A stretch of 64,000 nt of DNA from an uncultured Eubacteriales bacterium (GCA_900543625.1 UQSF01000005.1:49435-113434); one strand, 5' to 3'; counted from the stretch's first letter, positions 43,951 to 53,910 are shown. The notes: generated by a model not told the origin, from the letters alone. Numbers and translations: made by a program.

Positions 43951-45765
43951 ATGAATGAAGTAAAAAGCCCGAAAAAGCCGATGCTGTATTACTACGCCAT
44001 GGCGCTGCTCGTGCTGCTGCTCATCAACTTCCTCGCCGTGCCGTGGCTGAGCCAGCGGCAGGTCAAGGAGGTCGACTACGGCACGTTCATGACCATGACG
44101 GAGAACAAAGAGATCGGCCGCGTGGAGGTGCAGGACAACCAGATCATCTTCACGAACAAAGACGACACCCAGATCTACAAGACCGGCCCGATGGACGATC
44201 CCGACCTGATCTACCGCCTGAAGGACTCCGGCGCGGAGTTCTCGAGCGAGATCGTCGAGGAGATGTCGCCGTTTCTGTCGTTTCTGCTGACGTGGCTGCT
44301 GCCGATCGTGATTTTTGTCGCCCTCGGCCAGTTCATGCTCAAGCGCATGACGAACAAGGCCGGCGGGCCGAACTCCATGATGTTCGGGCTCGGCGGCTCG
44401 AACGCAAAGGTCTATGTCAAGTCCGCCGAGGGCATCAAGTTTTCCGACGTCGCCGGTGAAGACGAGGCCAAGGAGAACCTGACCGAGATCGTCGACTATC
44501 TGCACGACCCGTCGAAGTATCAGGAGATCGGCGCGTCCATGCCCAAGGGCATCCTGCTCGTCGGCCCTCCGGGAACCGGCAAGACGATGCTGGCCAAGGC
44601 CGTTGCGGGCGAGGCAAACGTGCCGTTTTTCTCCATCTCCGGCTCGGAATTCGTGGAGATGTTCGTCGGCATGGGCGCGAGCAAGGTGCGCGACCTGTTC
44701 CGGCAGGCCAAGGAGAAAGCCCCCTGCATCGTGTTCATCGACGAGATCGACGCCATCGGCAAAAAGCGCGACGGGCAGGTCGGCGGCAATGATGAGCGCG
44801 AGCAGACGCTCAACCAGCTGCTGACCGAGATGGACGGCTTCGAGGGCAACAACGGCGTCATCATCCTCGCCGCCACGAACCGGCCCGAGTCGCTCGACCC
44901 CGCGCTCACGCGGCCCGGCCGTTTTGACCGGCGCGTGCCCGTGGAGCTGCCTGACCTCAAGGGCCGCGAGGAGATCCTCAGGGTGCACGCCCGCAAGATC
45001 AAGGTCGCCGAGGACGTGGACTTCGGCCAGATCGCACGCATGGCCTCCGGCGCCTCGGGCGCAGAGCTTGCAAACATCGTCAACGAGGCCGCGCTGCGCG
45101 CCGTGCGCGACGGCCGGCGCTTTGCCACGCAGTCCGACCTTGAGGAGAGCATCGAGGTCGTCATCGCGGGTTATCAGAAGAAAAATGCCATCCTCACCGA
45201 CAAGGAAAAGTGGACGGTCGCCTACCACGAGATCGGCCACGCGCTCGTCGCCGCATTGCAGACGCACTCCGCCCCCGTGCAGAAGATCACCATCATCCCG
45301 CGCACATCCGGCGCGCTCGGCTACACGATGCAGGTCGAGGAAGGCAACCACTACCTCATGACAAAAGAGGAGCTGGAAAACAAGATCGCTACGCTCACCG
45401 GCGGCCGCGCCGCCGAGGAGGTGCGCTTCGGCATCGTCTCCACCGGCGCATCCAACGACATCGAGCAGGCGACGAAGCTCGCCCGCGGCATGATCACACG
45501 CTACGGCATGAGCGAGGAGTTTGACATGGTCGCGCTCGAGACGGTCACGAACCAGTACCTCGGCGGCGACGCCTCCCTCGCCTGCTCGGCTGAGACACAG
45601 ACGCGGATCGACCATCAGGTCGTCGCGCTCGTGAAAAAAGAGCACGCCAAGGCCATCGGCATCCTCACCGAAAACCGCGCCAAGCTCGACGAGCTGGCCA
45701 AGTATCTCTACGAGAAGGAGACCATTACCGGCGAGGAGTTCATGGCCATTCTCAACCGCACCTGA
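43951..45765 (+). CDS. ftsH: ATP-dependent zinc metalloprotease FtsH
   Basis: 604 residues. Membrane-anchored AAA+ protease for quality control of membrane proteins. Two transmembrane helices (about 14-33 and 107-130) flank a small external domain; Walker A GPPGTGKT at 205-212, Walker B IVFIDEIDAIG, SRH region ATNRPESLDPALTRPGRFDR, and zinc site HEIGH at 426-430. The C-terminus is short compared with E. coli. ATG at 43951 chosen with AAAGGAAG 9 bases upstream. Confidence 0.97.
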   Translation: MNEVKSPKKPMLYYYAMALLVLLLINFLAVPWLSQRQVKEVDYGTFMTMTENKEIGRVEVQDNQIIFTNKDDTQIYKTGPMDDPDLIYRLKDSGAEFSSEIVEEMSPFLSFLLTWLLPIVIFVALGQFMLKRMTNKAGGPNSMMFGLGGSNAKVYVKSAEGIKFSDVAGEDEAKENLTEIVDYLHDPSKYQEIGASMPKGILLVGPPGTGKTMLAKAVAGEANVPFFSISGSEFVEMFVGMGASKVRDLFRQAKEKAPCIVFIDEIDAIGKKRDGQVGGNDEREQTLNQLLTEMDGFEGNNGVIILAATNRPESLDPALTRPGRFDRRVPVELPDLKGREEILRVHARKIKVAEDVDFGQIARMASGASGAELANIVNEAALRAVRDGRRFATQSDLEESIEVVIAGYQKKNAILTDKEKWTVAYHEIGHALVAALQTHSAPVQKITIIPRTSGALGYTMQVEEGNHYLMTKEELENKIATLTGGRAAEEVRFGIVSTGASNDIEQATKLARGMITRYGMSEEFDMVALETVTNQYLGGDASLACSAETQTRIDHQVVALVKKEHAKAIGILTENRAKLDELAKYLYEKETITGEEFMAILNRT

Positions 45766-45827
45766 CGGACTGCAATGCGGTCGTGCAGCGATCCTGACCC
45801 CCGCGAAAGGAGGACCACCGCAACCGT

Positions 45828-47348
45828 ATGAATGAAAAGCTGAAAGAAAAAGTAAAGGAATCTCTCTCCAGCGTCCTGCCGATCACCCTGATCGTGCTGG
45901 TGCTGAGCATCACGCTCGTCCCGATGGAGATCGGCACGCTGGCACTGTTCCTGACCGGCGCCGTGCTGCTGATCTTCGGCATGGGCTTTTTCCAGCTCGG
46001 CGCTGAAATGTCCATGACCCCGCTTGGCGAAGGCGTCGGCAAGACGCTGGCAAAACGTGAAAAGGTCATTCTGGTCGTGCTCGTGTCGTTTGCGCTCGGT
46101 ACGATCATTACCATCGCAGAACCGGATCTGCAGGTGCTTGCAAATCAGGTCGCGTCCATCCCCAACAACGTCCTGATCTGGACAGTCGCTGTCGGCGTAG
46201 GCGTCTTTCTGGCGCTGGCCGTGCTGCGCATCTTCTATCGCGCGTCACTGGCAAAGTGTCTGCTGATCGCGTACGTGCTGCTGTTTGCGCTGACGCTGTT
46301 TTCCCCGAAGGATTTTCTCGCCGTCGCGTTTGACGCCGGCGGCGTCACGACGGGGCCGATCACCGTACCGTTTATCATGGCGCTGGGCGTCGGCGTGTCG
46401 GCGCTGCGCGCCGCGCAGGGGCACGATGACGACAGCTTCGGTCTGGTCGCGCTGTGCAGCGTCGGGCCGATCCTGATGGTGCTGCTGCTCGGCATCTTCT
46501 ACCACCCGAGCGATGCAATCTATTCCGCCGTGGAGATCGCGCCGGTCGTCACGACGCGCGATGTGGCGCACCAATTCGCCATCGGCTTGCCGGACTACGC
46601 GAAGGAAGTGCTGCTGAGCATCCTGCCGATCGTGGCGGTGTGCGTGCTGTTCCAGCTGCTGACGCACCATTACCGCCGGCGGCAGCTGCTGCGCACCGGC
46701 GTCGGCTTTCTGTACACCGTCATCGGTCTGATCCTGTTTCTGACCGGCGTGAACATCGGCTTTACGCCCGTGGGCAACCTGCTCGGCTCAGGCCTGGCGG
46801 ACAGCACGTACCGCTGGGTGCTCATACCGATCGGCGCGCTCATCGGCTACTACATCGTCAAGGCAGAGCCCGCCGTGCAGGTGCTCAACAAGCAGGTCGA
46901 GGACGTCACCGGCGGCACGGTGTCGCAGAGCATGATGAACACGGCGCTGTCCATCGGCGTGGCCTGCGCGGTGATGCTGTCAATGGTGCGCGTGCTGACC
47001 GGCATCAGCATCTACTGGATCCTTGTGCCGGGCTACGCGCTCGCGCTCATCCTCGCGCGCTATGTCCCGTCCGTGTTCGTGGGCATCGCCTTCGACTCCG
47101 GCGGCGTGGCGAGCGGACCCATGACCTCTACCTTCCTGCTGCCGCTGGCCATGGGCGCGTGCACCGCGCTCGGCGGCAACGTCGTCACGGACGCTTTCGG
47201 CGTGGTGGCGCTCGTCGCGCTCGCGCCGCCGGTCGCCATTCAGATCATGGGCGTCATTTACGTACACAAAGCCAAAGCCGTGGCGGAGAACAAAGCTGAC
47301 CTGCTGCCCGATGACGGTGTCATCGACCTGGAGGACGAAGAGATATGA
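45828..47348 (+). CDS. DUF1538 family membrane protein
   Basis: 506 residues, about twelve transmembrane helices built from two repeats of one unit. The repeat signature FDAGGVTTGPITVPFIMALG plus DSFGLVALCSVGP recurs in the second half as FDSGGVASGPMTSTFLLPLA plus DAFGVVALVALAPP. Probably a transporter of unknown substrate. It overlaps the downstream PII-like gene by four bases, so the two act together. AAAGGAGG is 14 bases before ATG, which is long. Confidence 0.88.
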   Translation: MNEKLKEKVKESLSSVLPITLIVLVLSITLVPMEIGTLALFLTGAVLLIFGMGFFQLGAEMSMTPLGEGVGKTLAKREKVILVVLVSFALGTIITIAEPDLQVLANQVASIPNNVLIWTVAVGVGVFLALAVLRIFYRASLAKCLLIAYVLLFALTLFSPKDFLAVAFDAGGVTTGPITVPFIMALGVGVSALRAAQGHDDDSFGLVALCSVGPILMVLLLGIFYHPSDAIYSAVEIAPVVTTRDVAHQFAIGLPDYAKEVLLSILPIVAVCVLFQLLTHHYRRRQLLRTGVGFLYTVIGLILFLTGVNIGFTPVGNLLGSGLADSTYRWVLIPIGALIGYYIVKAEPAVQVLNKQVEDVTGGTVSQSMMNTALSIGVACAVMLSMVRVLTGISIYWILVPGYALALILARYVPSVFVGIAFDSGGVASGPMTSTFLLPLAMGACTALGGNVVTDAFGVVALVALAPPVAIQIMGVIYVHKAKAVAENKADLLPDDGVIDLEDEEI

Positions 47349-48073
47349 TACATTCCGAAAACCGACTCGCACCGCGCATGGTGCTCATCATTACGAGCCA
47401 TGAATACCGCCGCAAGCTCGAGCAGACGTTTCAGAATTTCCGCATCCCGATCTACTACCAGTGTCAGGGACACGGCACGGCGCCGTCGGAAATGCTCGAC
47501 ATCTTCGGGCTGAGCGGCAGCAGCCGCCTGCTCACGATCGGGCTGCTGCCGAAGTTTCTCGTGCGCGACCTGCTTGACGCGCTGCAGCAGCGCATCCCGC
47601 TGCATAAGCGCGGCGGCGGCATCGTGCTGACGATCCCGATCACGGGGCTGCAGCGGCCGCTGCTCCAGCTCATGAACGACCAGCTGCGCGAGACCATAGA
47701 ACAGAAGATCGAAGAAAGGGTGTGTAGCGAAATGTCCGATATGCAAACCGGCGCAGGTTACGCCGCCATCTGGGTCGCGCTCAGCAACGGCTACAGCAGC
47801 GACGCCATCGACGCCGCCAGAAGCGCGGGCGCCATGGGCGGCACGATCCTCAAGGGACGCCGCCAGAATTCCGAGCGCATCAGCCGCAAGCTCGGCATCT
47901 CCATGCAGGAGGAAGAGGAGTTTGTCGTCATCGTCACGCCGCGCGAGAAAAAGGCCGCCGTCATGAACGCCATCAGCGACGCCTGCGGCCTGCGCACGGA
48001 CGCGCACGGCATCATCCTCTCGCTGCCGGTGGACGAGGTCATCGGTCTCGAGACCGGCGAGAACACGCTGTAA
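47345..48073 (+). CDS. PII-like regulator partner of DUF1538
   Basis: 242 residues. Two ferredoxin-like PII-type halves: residues about 10-105 (LIITSHEYRRKLEQTFQNFRIP) and about 130-235, with YAAIWVALSNGY, the PII-type C-loop AGAMGGTILKGRRQ and EEEFVVIVTPREKKAAVM. PII proteins sense ATP/ADP and 2-oxoglutarate or other ligands and gate transporters. The ATGA overlap with the DUF1538 gene suggests this protein controls that transporter, as GlnK controls AmtB (inference). Confidence 0.82.
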   Translation: MIHSENRLAPRMVLIITSHEYRRKLEQTFQNFRIPIYYQCQGHGTAPSEMLDIFGLSGSSRLLTIGLLPKFLVRDLLDALQQRIPLHKRGGGIVLTIPITGLQRPLLQLMNDQLRETIEQKIEERVCSEMSDMQTGAGYAAIWVALSNGYSSDAIDAARSAGAMGGTILKGRRQNSERISRKLGISMQEEEEFVVIVTPREKKAAVMNAISDACGLRTDAHGIILSLPVDEVIGLETGENTL

Positions 48074-48097
48074 CATTCCTGAATAAGAATCGCAAAT

Positions 48098-48124
48098 GCC
48101 GCAGGCAGCCGCCTGCGGCTCTTT
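48098..48124 (+). terminator. terminator of the DUF1538-PII operon
   Basis: 9-bp GC-rich stem (GCCGCAGGC and complement), 4-base loop, then a T-rich run. Confidence 0.85.
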
Positions 48125-48149
48125 TCTTTTTCTATTCCCTGCAAGCACT

Positions 48150-49130
48150 TCATTTTCGAATCCCGCGCACGAGCGCCATGACCGCGCCGTAGAGCACCCC
48201 CGCGACCGCCCAGAGGATCCATGTGTCCTGCGGCTGCGCGTCCCACCACGGGCCGAATGTCCAAAGCAGGTACGCCGCTGTGGTCACGAGCCAGTAGATG
48301 CCGCTGACCGCACCGACGACGCCGTTCTGCCGCTTGCGCGGCCGGACATAGTCACCCTCTTCAAGCAGGCGGTCCATCGCCGCCCAATACACGCCGCCGG
48401 AGACAAGCACCGCGCTGCCGATGCCCGCCAGCACGAGCAGCAGGCAGACCGCCCCGACATACAGCAGGTCCGGCCCGTCCAGGCAGACGGCGATAAACAG
48501 CGGCACTGCCGACAGGATGCACAGCACCGTGCCCACGACCTTTCCGCGCGTGTGGCGCGGTGCGAATGCCGCCCGGCACTCGCGCACCATACCGGTCACG
48601 CCGCAGGCCGTCTCAAACGGTTCGCTCTCCAGAAAGGCATATGCTTTCACCTGCGCGGCGCACGTGATGAACACCGCCACCGCGACCGCCACGAGCACCA
48701 TCAGCACGCACAGGCCGATGCCCGCCGCCGCATTTTCCGAAATAGCCGCGCCCGGCCGGTCGCTGAGCGCGGCGAGCAAAAGCAGCGCCGCCGGCGAGAG
48801 TACGCACAGCAGCGTCGCCAGTGCGAGCTTCGGCGCGGCCGCCTGCCGCAGCGCCAGATAGTCCGCCGCCTGCTCCATGGTCACGCAGCGCAGCGGCGCA
48901 TCCGGCTCGGCCGGGGCCGGTTCCGGCTCGCCGAGCTCTTCTTTTAATAAGTAATCGGTCGTGACGCCGAACAGGCGGCTCATCTGCACGACCTTCTGCA
49001 TATCGGGCACGGACTGCGCGCCCTCCCATTTCGACACCGACTGGCGCGACACGCCCAGCTGTGCCGCCAACTCCTCCTGTGACCAGCCGGCGCGCTTGCG
49101 CAGGGTCACGATCTTATCTGCCAATAGCAT
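48150..49130 (-). CDS. XRE-family HTH protein with membrane domain
   Basis: 326 residues. Residues 1-62 form a Cro/C1-type helix-turn-helix (LRKRAGWSQEELAAQLGVSRQSVSKWEG). After a Pro/Glu linker come about six transmembrane helices (first near 100-120, last near 298-320). Membrane-tethered regulators of this kind are common in Clostridia next to ABC exporters, here divergent from a BceAB-like pair. Signal unknown. Confidence 0.88.
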   Translation of the reverse strand: MLLADKIVTLRKRAGWSQEELAAQLGVSRQSVSKWEGAQSVPDMQKVVQMSRLFGVTTDYLLKEELGEPEPAPAEPDAPLRCVTMEQAADYLALRQAAAPKLALATLLCVLSPAALLLLAALSDRPGAAISENAAAGIGLCVLMVLVAVAVAVFITCAAQVKAYAFLESEPFETACGVTGMVRECRAAFAPRHTRGKVVGTVLCILSAVPLFIAVCLDGPDLLYVGAVCLLLVLAGIGSAVLVSGGVYWAAMDRLLEEGDYVRPRKRQNGVVGAVSGIYWLVTTAAYLLWTFGPWWDAQPQDTWILWAVAGVLYGAVMALVRGIRK

Positions 49131-49382
49131 AAGCGGCTTCCTCCCGTATTGTTTTTCCGTTTCCGGCTGAGGACAGGATACCAGATCGGCCGGTTGCGCA
49201 CCACCAAGGCGACTGTCAAATGTGTCAACCGGCAGTTGCGGGGGTATGATTTCAGCAATTTCAGCATATCGTGCCGCCGCGCAGCTGTCAAGCCGAACGG
49301 CGAAAACCTTTCAGGCACTGTAAGTGGATTTTGCGCGCCGGGTGTTGTACCATGGCAGCAGAAAGCAAAGGAGGTACATGCA

Positions 49383-50156
49383 ATGGAACCCATTCTCGAA
49401 ATTGCAGCCCTGAAGAAATATTACGGCAAGGAGCCGAATCTGACCCGTGCGCTCGACGGCATCTCGTTTCAGGTCATGCCGGGCGAGTTTCTCGGCATCA
49501 TGGGCAGCAGCGGCTCCGGCAAATCGACGCTGCTCAACTGCATCGCGACCGTCATCGCGCCGACCGCCGGCGCCGTCGCGCTGCATGGCAAGTGCGTCAC
49601 GACGCTGTACGGAAAAGCGCTGGCCGACTACCGCGGCAAGGAGATCGGCTACCTGTTTCAGAACTTTGAGCTCATCGACAACCTCACCGGCCGCGAGAAT
49701 ATCCTCCTGCCGCTGTCGCTGCACGGCGTCTCCGAGTCCGAGAGCCGCGCCCGGCTGCAGAAGCTCGCCGATTATCTCGAGGTGACGGACGTGCTCGACA
49801 AGTTCCCGGCGCAGATGTCCGGAGGGCAAAAGCAGCGCATCGCGGCGGCTCGTGCGCTCATCCTCGACCCCGAGATCGTGCTGGCGGACGAACCGACCGG
49901 CGCGCTCGACTCGAAAAATGCGCGCTCGCTCATGGAAAAGCTCTCCGGCCTGAACGCGGACGCCGGCACGACCATCCTCATGGTGACGCACGACTGCAAC
50001 GCGGCGAGCTACTGCAAGCGCATCCTCTTCATTCAGGACGGCGTGCTCTTTCACGAGCTGCGGCGCGACGTGCCGGACGAGACGCAGCAGGCATTCTACG
50101 GGCGCATCCTGTCCGTGATGGCGCAGCTGGGAGGGGGCAGTGCCAATGTTCTCTGA
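49383..50156 (+). CDS. ABC transporter ATP-binding protein, BceA-like
   Basis: 257 residues. Walker A GSSGSGKST at 41-49, Q-loop YLFQNFELID, signature MSGGQKQR, Walker B IVLADEPTGALDS and the switch His in MVTHD. AAAGGAGG precedes ATG by 8 bases. It overlaps the permease start by 11 bases. With the FtsX-like permease, response regulator and histidine kinase downstream it forms a BceABRS-type module, known to sense and resist peptide antibiotics that bind cell-wall precursors. Confidence 0.94.
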   Translation: MEPILEIAALKKYYGKEPNLTRALDGISFQVMPGEFLGIMGSSGSGKSTLLNCIATVIAPTAGAVALHGKCVTTLYGKALADYRGKEIGYLFQNFELIDNLTGRENILLPLSLHGVSESESRARLQKLADYLEVTDVLDKFPAQMSGGQKQRIAAARALILDPEIVLADEPTGALDSKNARSLMEKLSGLNADAGTTILMVTHDCNAASYCKRILFIQDGVLFHELRRDVPDETQQAFYGRILSVMAQLGGGSANVL

Positions 50157-52200
50157 ACTTGTCAAGCGCAACAGCCGCCGCAGCCGCCGGGAAAACGGGC
50201 TGTTTTTCACGTCCCTGCTCATTGCGATCATCGCGTTTTACATCATCCTCTCCCTGTCGCATCAGGATGTGATGGTGTTCCTGCAGCGCATGGAGAGCGA
50301 CGCCGTGAACCGGCTGCTGACGCTCGTCCCGGTGCTGTACGGGCTGACGCTGTTCATTTTGTTCTTTCTCGTATACTACGCCAACCGCTTTCAGCTTGCG
50401 CGGCGGCGGCACGAATTCGGCGTGTACCTCATGCTGGGCATGCAGCGGCGCAAGCTCTTCGGCATGCTGCTGGCGGAGGATCTGCGCTCGAGCCTCATCG
50501 CGCTGGCCATCGGTCTGCCGGCAGCGCTGCTCATTTCGGAGGTCATCAGCCTCGTCACGGCGCGGCTCGTCGGGCTCGGCATCGTTGGGCACCGCTTCGC
50601 GCTGTCGCTGTCCGCCATCGGGTGGACGGCCGTGGGCTTTCTTGCGATCAAGTTGCTGGCCTCGCTCATCCTCAGCGGGAAGATCGTGCGTCAGGAGATC
50701 GGCGCGCTGCTCACTGAGACGCCGGAGGGCACGAAAAAGCAGCGCCCCGCCGTCGTTTACGCCGCGGCGCTCGTGCTGGGCGCGGCGCTGCTCGCCGGTG
50801 CGTATACGTTTGCCATCCGCGGGTACGCGTGGAGCGGCCTGCGCTACATGGCGGGCACGCTCGCGCTCGGCGTGGCGGGCACGCTGCTGCTGTTTTACGG
50901 GCTGCGCGTCATCATCGACCGGCTGGCCCGGCGCGGAGACCGCGCGGGAAAACTGCGGGTGTTTAACTTCCGGCAGATCGAGGAGACGGTCATCCACCGA
51001 TCGGGTACGCTGGCGATCAGCTCCCTGCTCATCCTTGCGGCGCTGTGCTGCTTCGGCGCTGGCGTTGCGACCGCGCGCTCATCCAGAGCCGAGACGCACA
51101 CGCTCGACTACACGTTCCGCTCCGACGGACAGAGTCTGGACGACCTCCGCCAGACGCTTGCCGCAGGCGGGCTCGACAGCGCTTTTTCCGACATCTTCGA
51201 GATGCGCATCGGCCGCGTGCGCACGAGCACGAACTACCAAAACACCGTGAAATTCCCCGCCTTGCAGCGCACCATCGATGCCATGCCCGTCTCCGACGAG
51301 CAGCAGCAGCTGCAATACCTGCTCGAGGCCGTGGGCTATCCGCACCTCATCGCGCTCAGCAGCTACAACCGCCTGCTGACGGCTGCCGGCCTGCCGGAGC
51401 TGACGCTTGCGCCCGACGAAGCCGCCGTCTACTGCGACAGCGATGTGTCGTCGGCAGAAAACACGGCGCTGCTTGACCGCCTGATTGCGGACGGCGCTGC
51501 CATCACGATCGACGGTGCGCCGTTCACGCTCCGCGGGCAGGTGCAGTCGGTCAGCGTCGTCACCGACCGCTCGATCACGATATCGTTTGCGCTCATCGTG
51601 CCGGACGCCGCGTTCGACCACTACACGCAGGGCGACTATGACGTCTACCTCGACGCTGTGCTCGCCCCGTCCGTGACGGAGGGCAAGAGTCTCATGCGCG
51701 CCATTGCGGACATGAACGAGCAGCTTGACCCGCTCGGGCTGGAATATGAGAGCTACCTGCAAAACCTCGGCCGGGAGCTGTTTTACATCGTTGCGGCGAG
51801 CTACCTAACGATTTATCTCGCCATCATCTTCCTCGTCGTGGCCAACACCATCATCGGCGTGCAGTTTCTCATGGGCCAGCAGAAGGCCGCGCGCCGCTAC
51901 CGGACGCTCGTGCGCCTCGGCGCAGAGCACGACACGCTCTGCCGCGCAGCAAAGGCACAGATCAACTGGTACTTCGGCCTGCCGGTCGGCGTGGCGGCGG
52001 TCAGCAGCGCATTTGGCGTGCGCGCGCTCTTCACCGGCATGCTCACCGCACAGGCGCAGCGCGGCATGACAGATCTGATGATCACCGCCGGAGCTATGAT
52101 TTTGCTGCTGTGTGTGGTAGAATGGATCTACATGGCGGCCGTCAAGCGCTCCAGCAGCAAATACCTGCTGACCCTGATGGCGCCGGAACGCGAAGAATAA
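50146..52200 (+). CDS. FtsX-like ABC permease, BceB-like
   Basis: 684 residues from ATG 50146 (GGAGGGGG 8 bases upstream). Ten predicted transmembrane helices; first pair after SRRENGLFFTSLLIAIIAFYIIL, FtsX block EFGVYLMLGMQRRKLFGMLLAEDL, then a large extracytoplasmic domain of about 200 residues between helices 7 and 8, and a second FtsX block near the C-terminus (YRTLVRLGAEHDTL). The large loop is the BceB trait for sensing peptide-bound lipid II cycle intermediates and signalling to the kinase. Confidence 0.9.
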   Translation: MFSELVKRNSRRSRRENGLFFTSLLIAIIAFYIILSLSHQDVMVFLQRMESDAVNRLLTLVPVLYGLTLFILFFLVYYANRFQLARRRHEFGVYLMLGMQRRKLFGMLLAEDLRSSLIALAIGLPAALLISEVISLVTARLVGLGIVGHRFALSLSAIGWTAVGFLAIKLLASLILSGKIVRQEIGALLTETPEGTKKQRPAVVYAAALVLGAALLAGAYTFAIRGYAWSGLRYMAGTLALGVAGTLLLFYGLRVIIDRLARRGDRAGKLRVFNFRQIEETVIHRSGTLAISSLLILAALCCFGAGVATARSSRAETHTLDYTFRSDGQSLDDLRQTLAAGGLDSAFSDIFEMRIGRVRTSTNYQNTVKFPALQRTIDAMPVSDEQQQLQYLLEAVGYPHLIALSSYNRLLTAAGLPELTLAPDEAAVYCDSDVSSAENTALLDRLIADGAAITIDGAPFTLRGQVQSVSVVTDRSITISFALIVPDAAFDHYTQGDYDVYLDAVLAPSVTEGKSLMRAIADMNEQLDPLGLEYESYLQNLGRELFYIVAASYLTIYLAIIFLVVANTIIGVQFLMGQQKAARRYRTLVRLGAEHDTLCRAAKAQINWYFGLPVGVAAVSSAFGVRALFTGMLTAQAQRGMTDLMITAGAMILLLCVVEWIYMAAVKRSSSKYLLTLMAPEREE

Positions 52201-52220
52201 CGCAGAAAGGGGGCGGCGCG

Positions 52221-52898
52221 ATGAAGCACATCGCCGTCGTGGAAGATGAGGCGCTCATGCGCGAGGAACTTGCGGATATGCTGCGCCGCGCGGACTACGC
52301 CGTCACGGAGATCACGGACTTTTCCGCCGTGACCGGGCAGCTGCTCGCGCTCGCCCCTGACCTGGTGCTGCTGGATCTGAATCTGCCGGAGGTGAGCGGC
52401 TTTCAGATCTGCCGCGACATCAAGCGGCGCAGCGCCCTGCCGGTGCTTGTGCTGACCTCACGCGACCAGCTGCGTGACGAGGTGCACGCGCTCGAGCTCG
52501 GCGCGGACGAATATCTCACCAAGCCCTATCGAAAGGAGCGGCTGCTGGCGCGCATCGGAAACGTCCTCAAGCGCTATGAGGGGCGGCCGAATCTGCTCGA
52601 GGGGGCAGATTTCCTGCTCGACCGGCAGACCTACACGCTCTTTATCCACAATCAGTCCGTCGTCCTGCCGCCGAATCAGGGCAAGCTGCTCGAGGCGCTG
52701 CTGACGCACGGCGGGCAGACCGTCACAAAGGACGACCTGAGCCGCGCGCTCTGGGGTACGACGGAGTTCATCGACGAAAACGCGCTGCAGGTCAACCTCA
52801 CGCGGCTGAAAAAGACGATGGCGTCCCTCGGCATGCGCCAGCAGCTCGTGTCCGTGCGCGGCGTCGGCTACCGGCTGGAGGTGGCGCATGAAGCATAA
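52221..52898 (+). CDS. response regulator, OmpR family, BceR-like
   Basis: 225 residues. Receiver domain with acidic pocket EDE (8-10), phosphoacceptor Asp52 in LLDLNLP, and KPY at about 103; C-terminal OmpR winged helix (ENALQVNLTRLKK, RGVGYRLE). Its target is probably the BceAB-like promoter upstream of 49383, where the direct repeat TGTCAA-ATG-TGTCAA (around 49215-49230) is a candidate site. It overlaps the kinase gene by 11 bases. Confidence 0.95.
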   Translation: MKHIAVVEDEALMREELADMLRRADYAVTEITDFSAVTGQLLALAPDLVLLDLNLPEVSGFQICRDIKRRSALPVLVLTSRDQLRDEVHALELGADEYLTKPYRKERLLARIGNVLKRYEGRPNLLEGADFLLDRQTYTLFIHNQSVVLPPNQGKLLEALLTHGGQTVTKDDLSRALWGTTEFIDENALQVNLTRLKKTMASLGMRQQLVSVRGVGYRLEVAHEA

Positions 52899-53901
52899 CG
52901 GAAGCTATCTGCGGCAGTATCTACCGTGGCTGGGGCTGCTGCTGGGGGTAGACGCGCTCGCCGCACTGCTGCTCTGGCTGGCGGACGCGCGGGCCTTCGC
53001 CGCCATGGCGGCCGTGATCGTGCTGGCGACGGTGTTTCTGTTCGCCGGTGTGTGCGCTGTGCTCTGCGCGCGGGCAAAACGGCGGGAGCAAGCCTTCACG
53101 GCCTTTCTGGCCACACCGGACGCGGCACACGAACAGGCGCTGTGCCGTCTGCTCTCCCCGTGCGAGGCGCAGAGTGCACACCTGCTCGGCGAAACGCTGC
53201 GCGCGCAGCAGCAGACCATCGCACAATTGCAGACGCAGATGGACGACTATGAGGACTACGTGGAGCTCTGGGCGCACGAAGTGAAAACGCCGCTGGCGCT
53301 GCTGACGCTCGTGCTCGACAATCGGCGCGACACGCTGCCGGAGGCGGTCGGCTTCAAGCTCGACTACGCACGCAACCGGATGCAGGCGTTCATTGACCAG
53401 ATGCTCTACTATGCGCGCCTGCGCGGCGCGCGGCGCGACTATCGGTTCGAGCGCCTGACGCTGCGCAGCTGCATTGACGAGGTGCTCGACGATTACCGTC
53501 CGCTGCTCGAGGAAAAGCACATTCGTATCGAGCGGCAGCTTACGGACGAGACCGTATTCACCGACCGGCGCGGGCTGTGTTTCCTGCTCGGACAACTCGT
53601 AAGCAACAGCGTAAAATACACAAGCGATGCGCCGGTACTCACGTTTTCGCTCACGTGCAGCGCGGCCGAGACCGTCCTCACCGTCCGTGACAACGGGCCG
53701 GGCGTGCACGCGTGCGACCTGCCGTATGTGTTTGAAAAGGGCTTCACCGGTGACTCCGGTCACGAAAAGAGCAAGGCCACCGGCATGGGCCTCTACCTCG
53801 CACGCGAGATCGCAAAGGAGCTCGGGCTCACGCTCAGCGCCGCGTCCGACTGGGGCGCAGGTTTTGAAATTCGTGTCACATTCCCGGTCGTAGAAGAATG
53901 A
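52888..53901 (+). CDS. sensor histidine kinase, BceS-like
   Basis: 337 residues. Intramembrane-sensing type: two helices near the N-terminus (about 12-31 and 36-60) with almost no external loop, then coiled coil, the H-box LWAHEVKTPLALL with His130, N-box LVSNSVKYT, G-box DNGPGV and GMGLYLAREI. The lack of a sensor domain fits kinases that receive the signal from the ABC permease. Confidence 0.95.
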   Translation: MKHNGSYLRQYLPWLGLLLGVDALAALLLWLADARAFAAMAAVIVLATVFLFAGVCAVLCARAKRREQAFTAFLATPDAAHEQALCRLLSPCEAQSAHLLGETLRAQQQTIAQLQTQMDDYEDYVELWAHEVKTPLALLTLVLDNRRDTLPEAVGFKLDYARNRMQAFIDQMLYYARLRGARRDYRFERLTLRSCIDEVLDDYRPLLEEKHIRIERQLTDETVFTDRRGLCFLLGQLVSNSVKYTSDAPVLTFSLTCSAAETVLTVRDNGPGVHACDLPYVFEKGFTGDSGHEKSKATGMGLYLAREIAKELGLTLSAASDWGAGFEIRVTFPVVEE

Positions 53902-53910
53902 ATATTGAAG

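Noticed and set aside
43843..45645. A 600-codon open frame antisense to ftsH
   Set aside because: It mirrors a certain ftsH gene; the product has no known fold and arises from high G+C codon usage.
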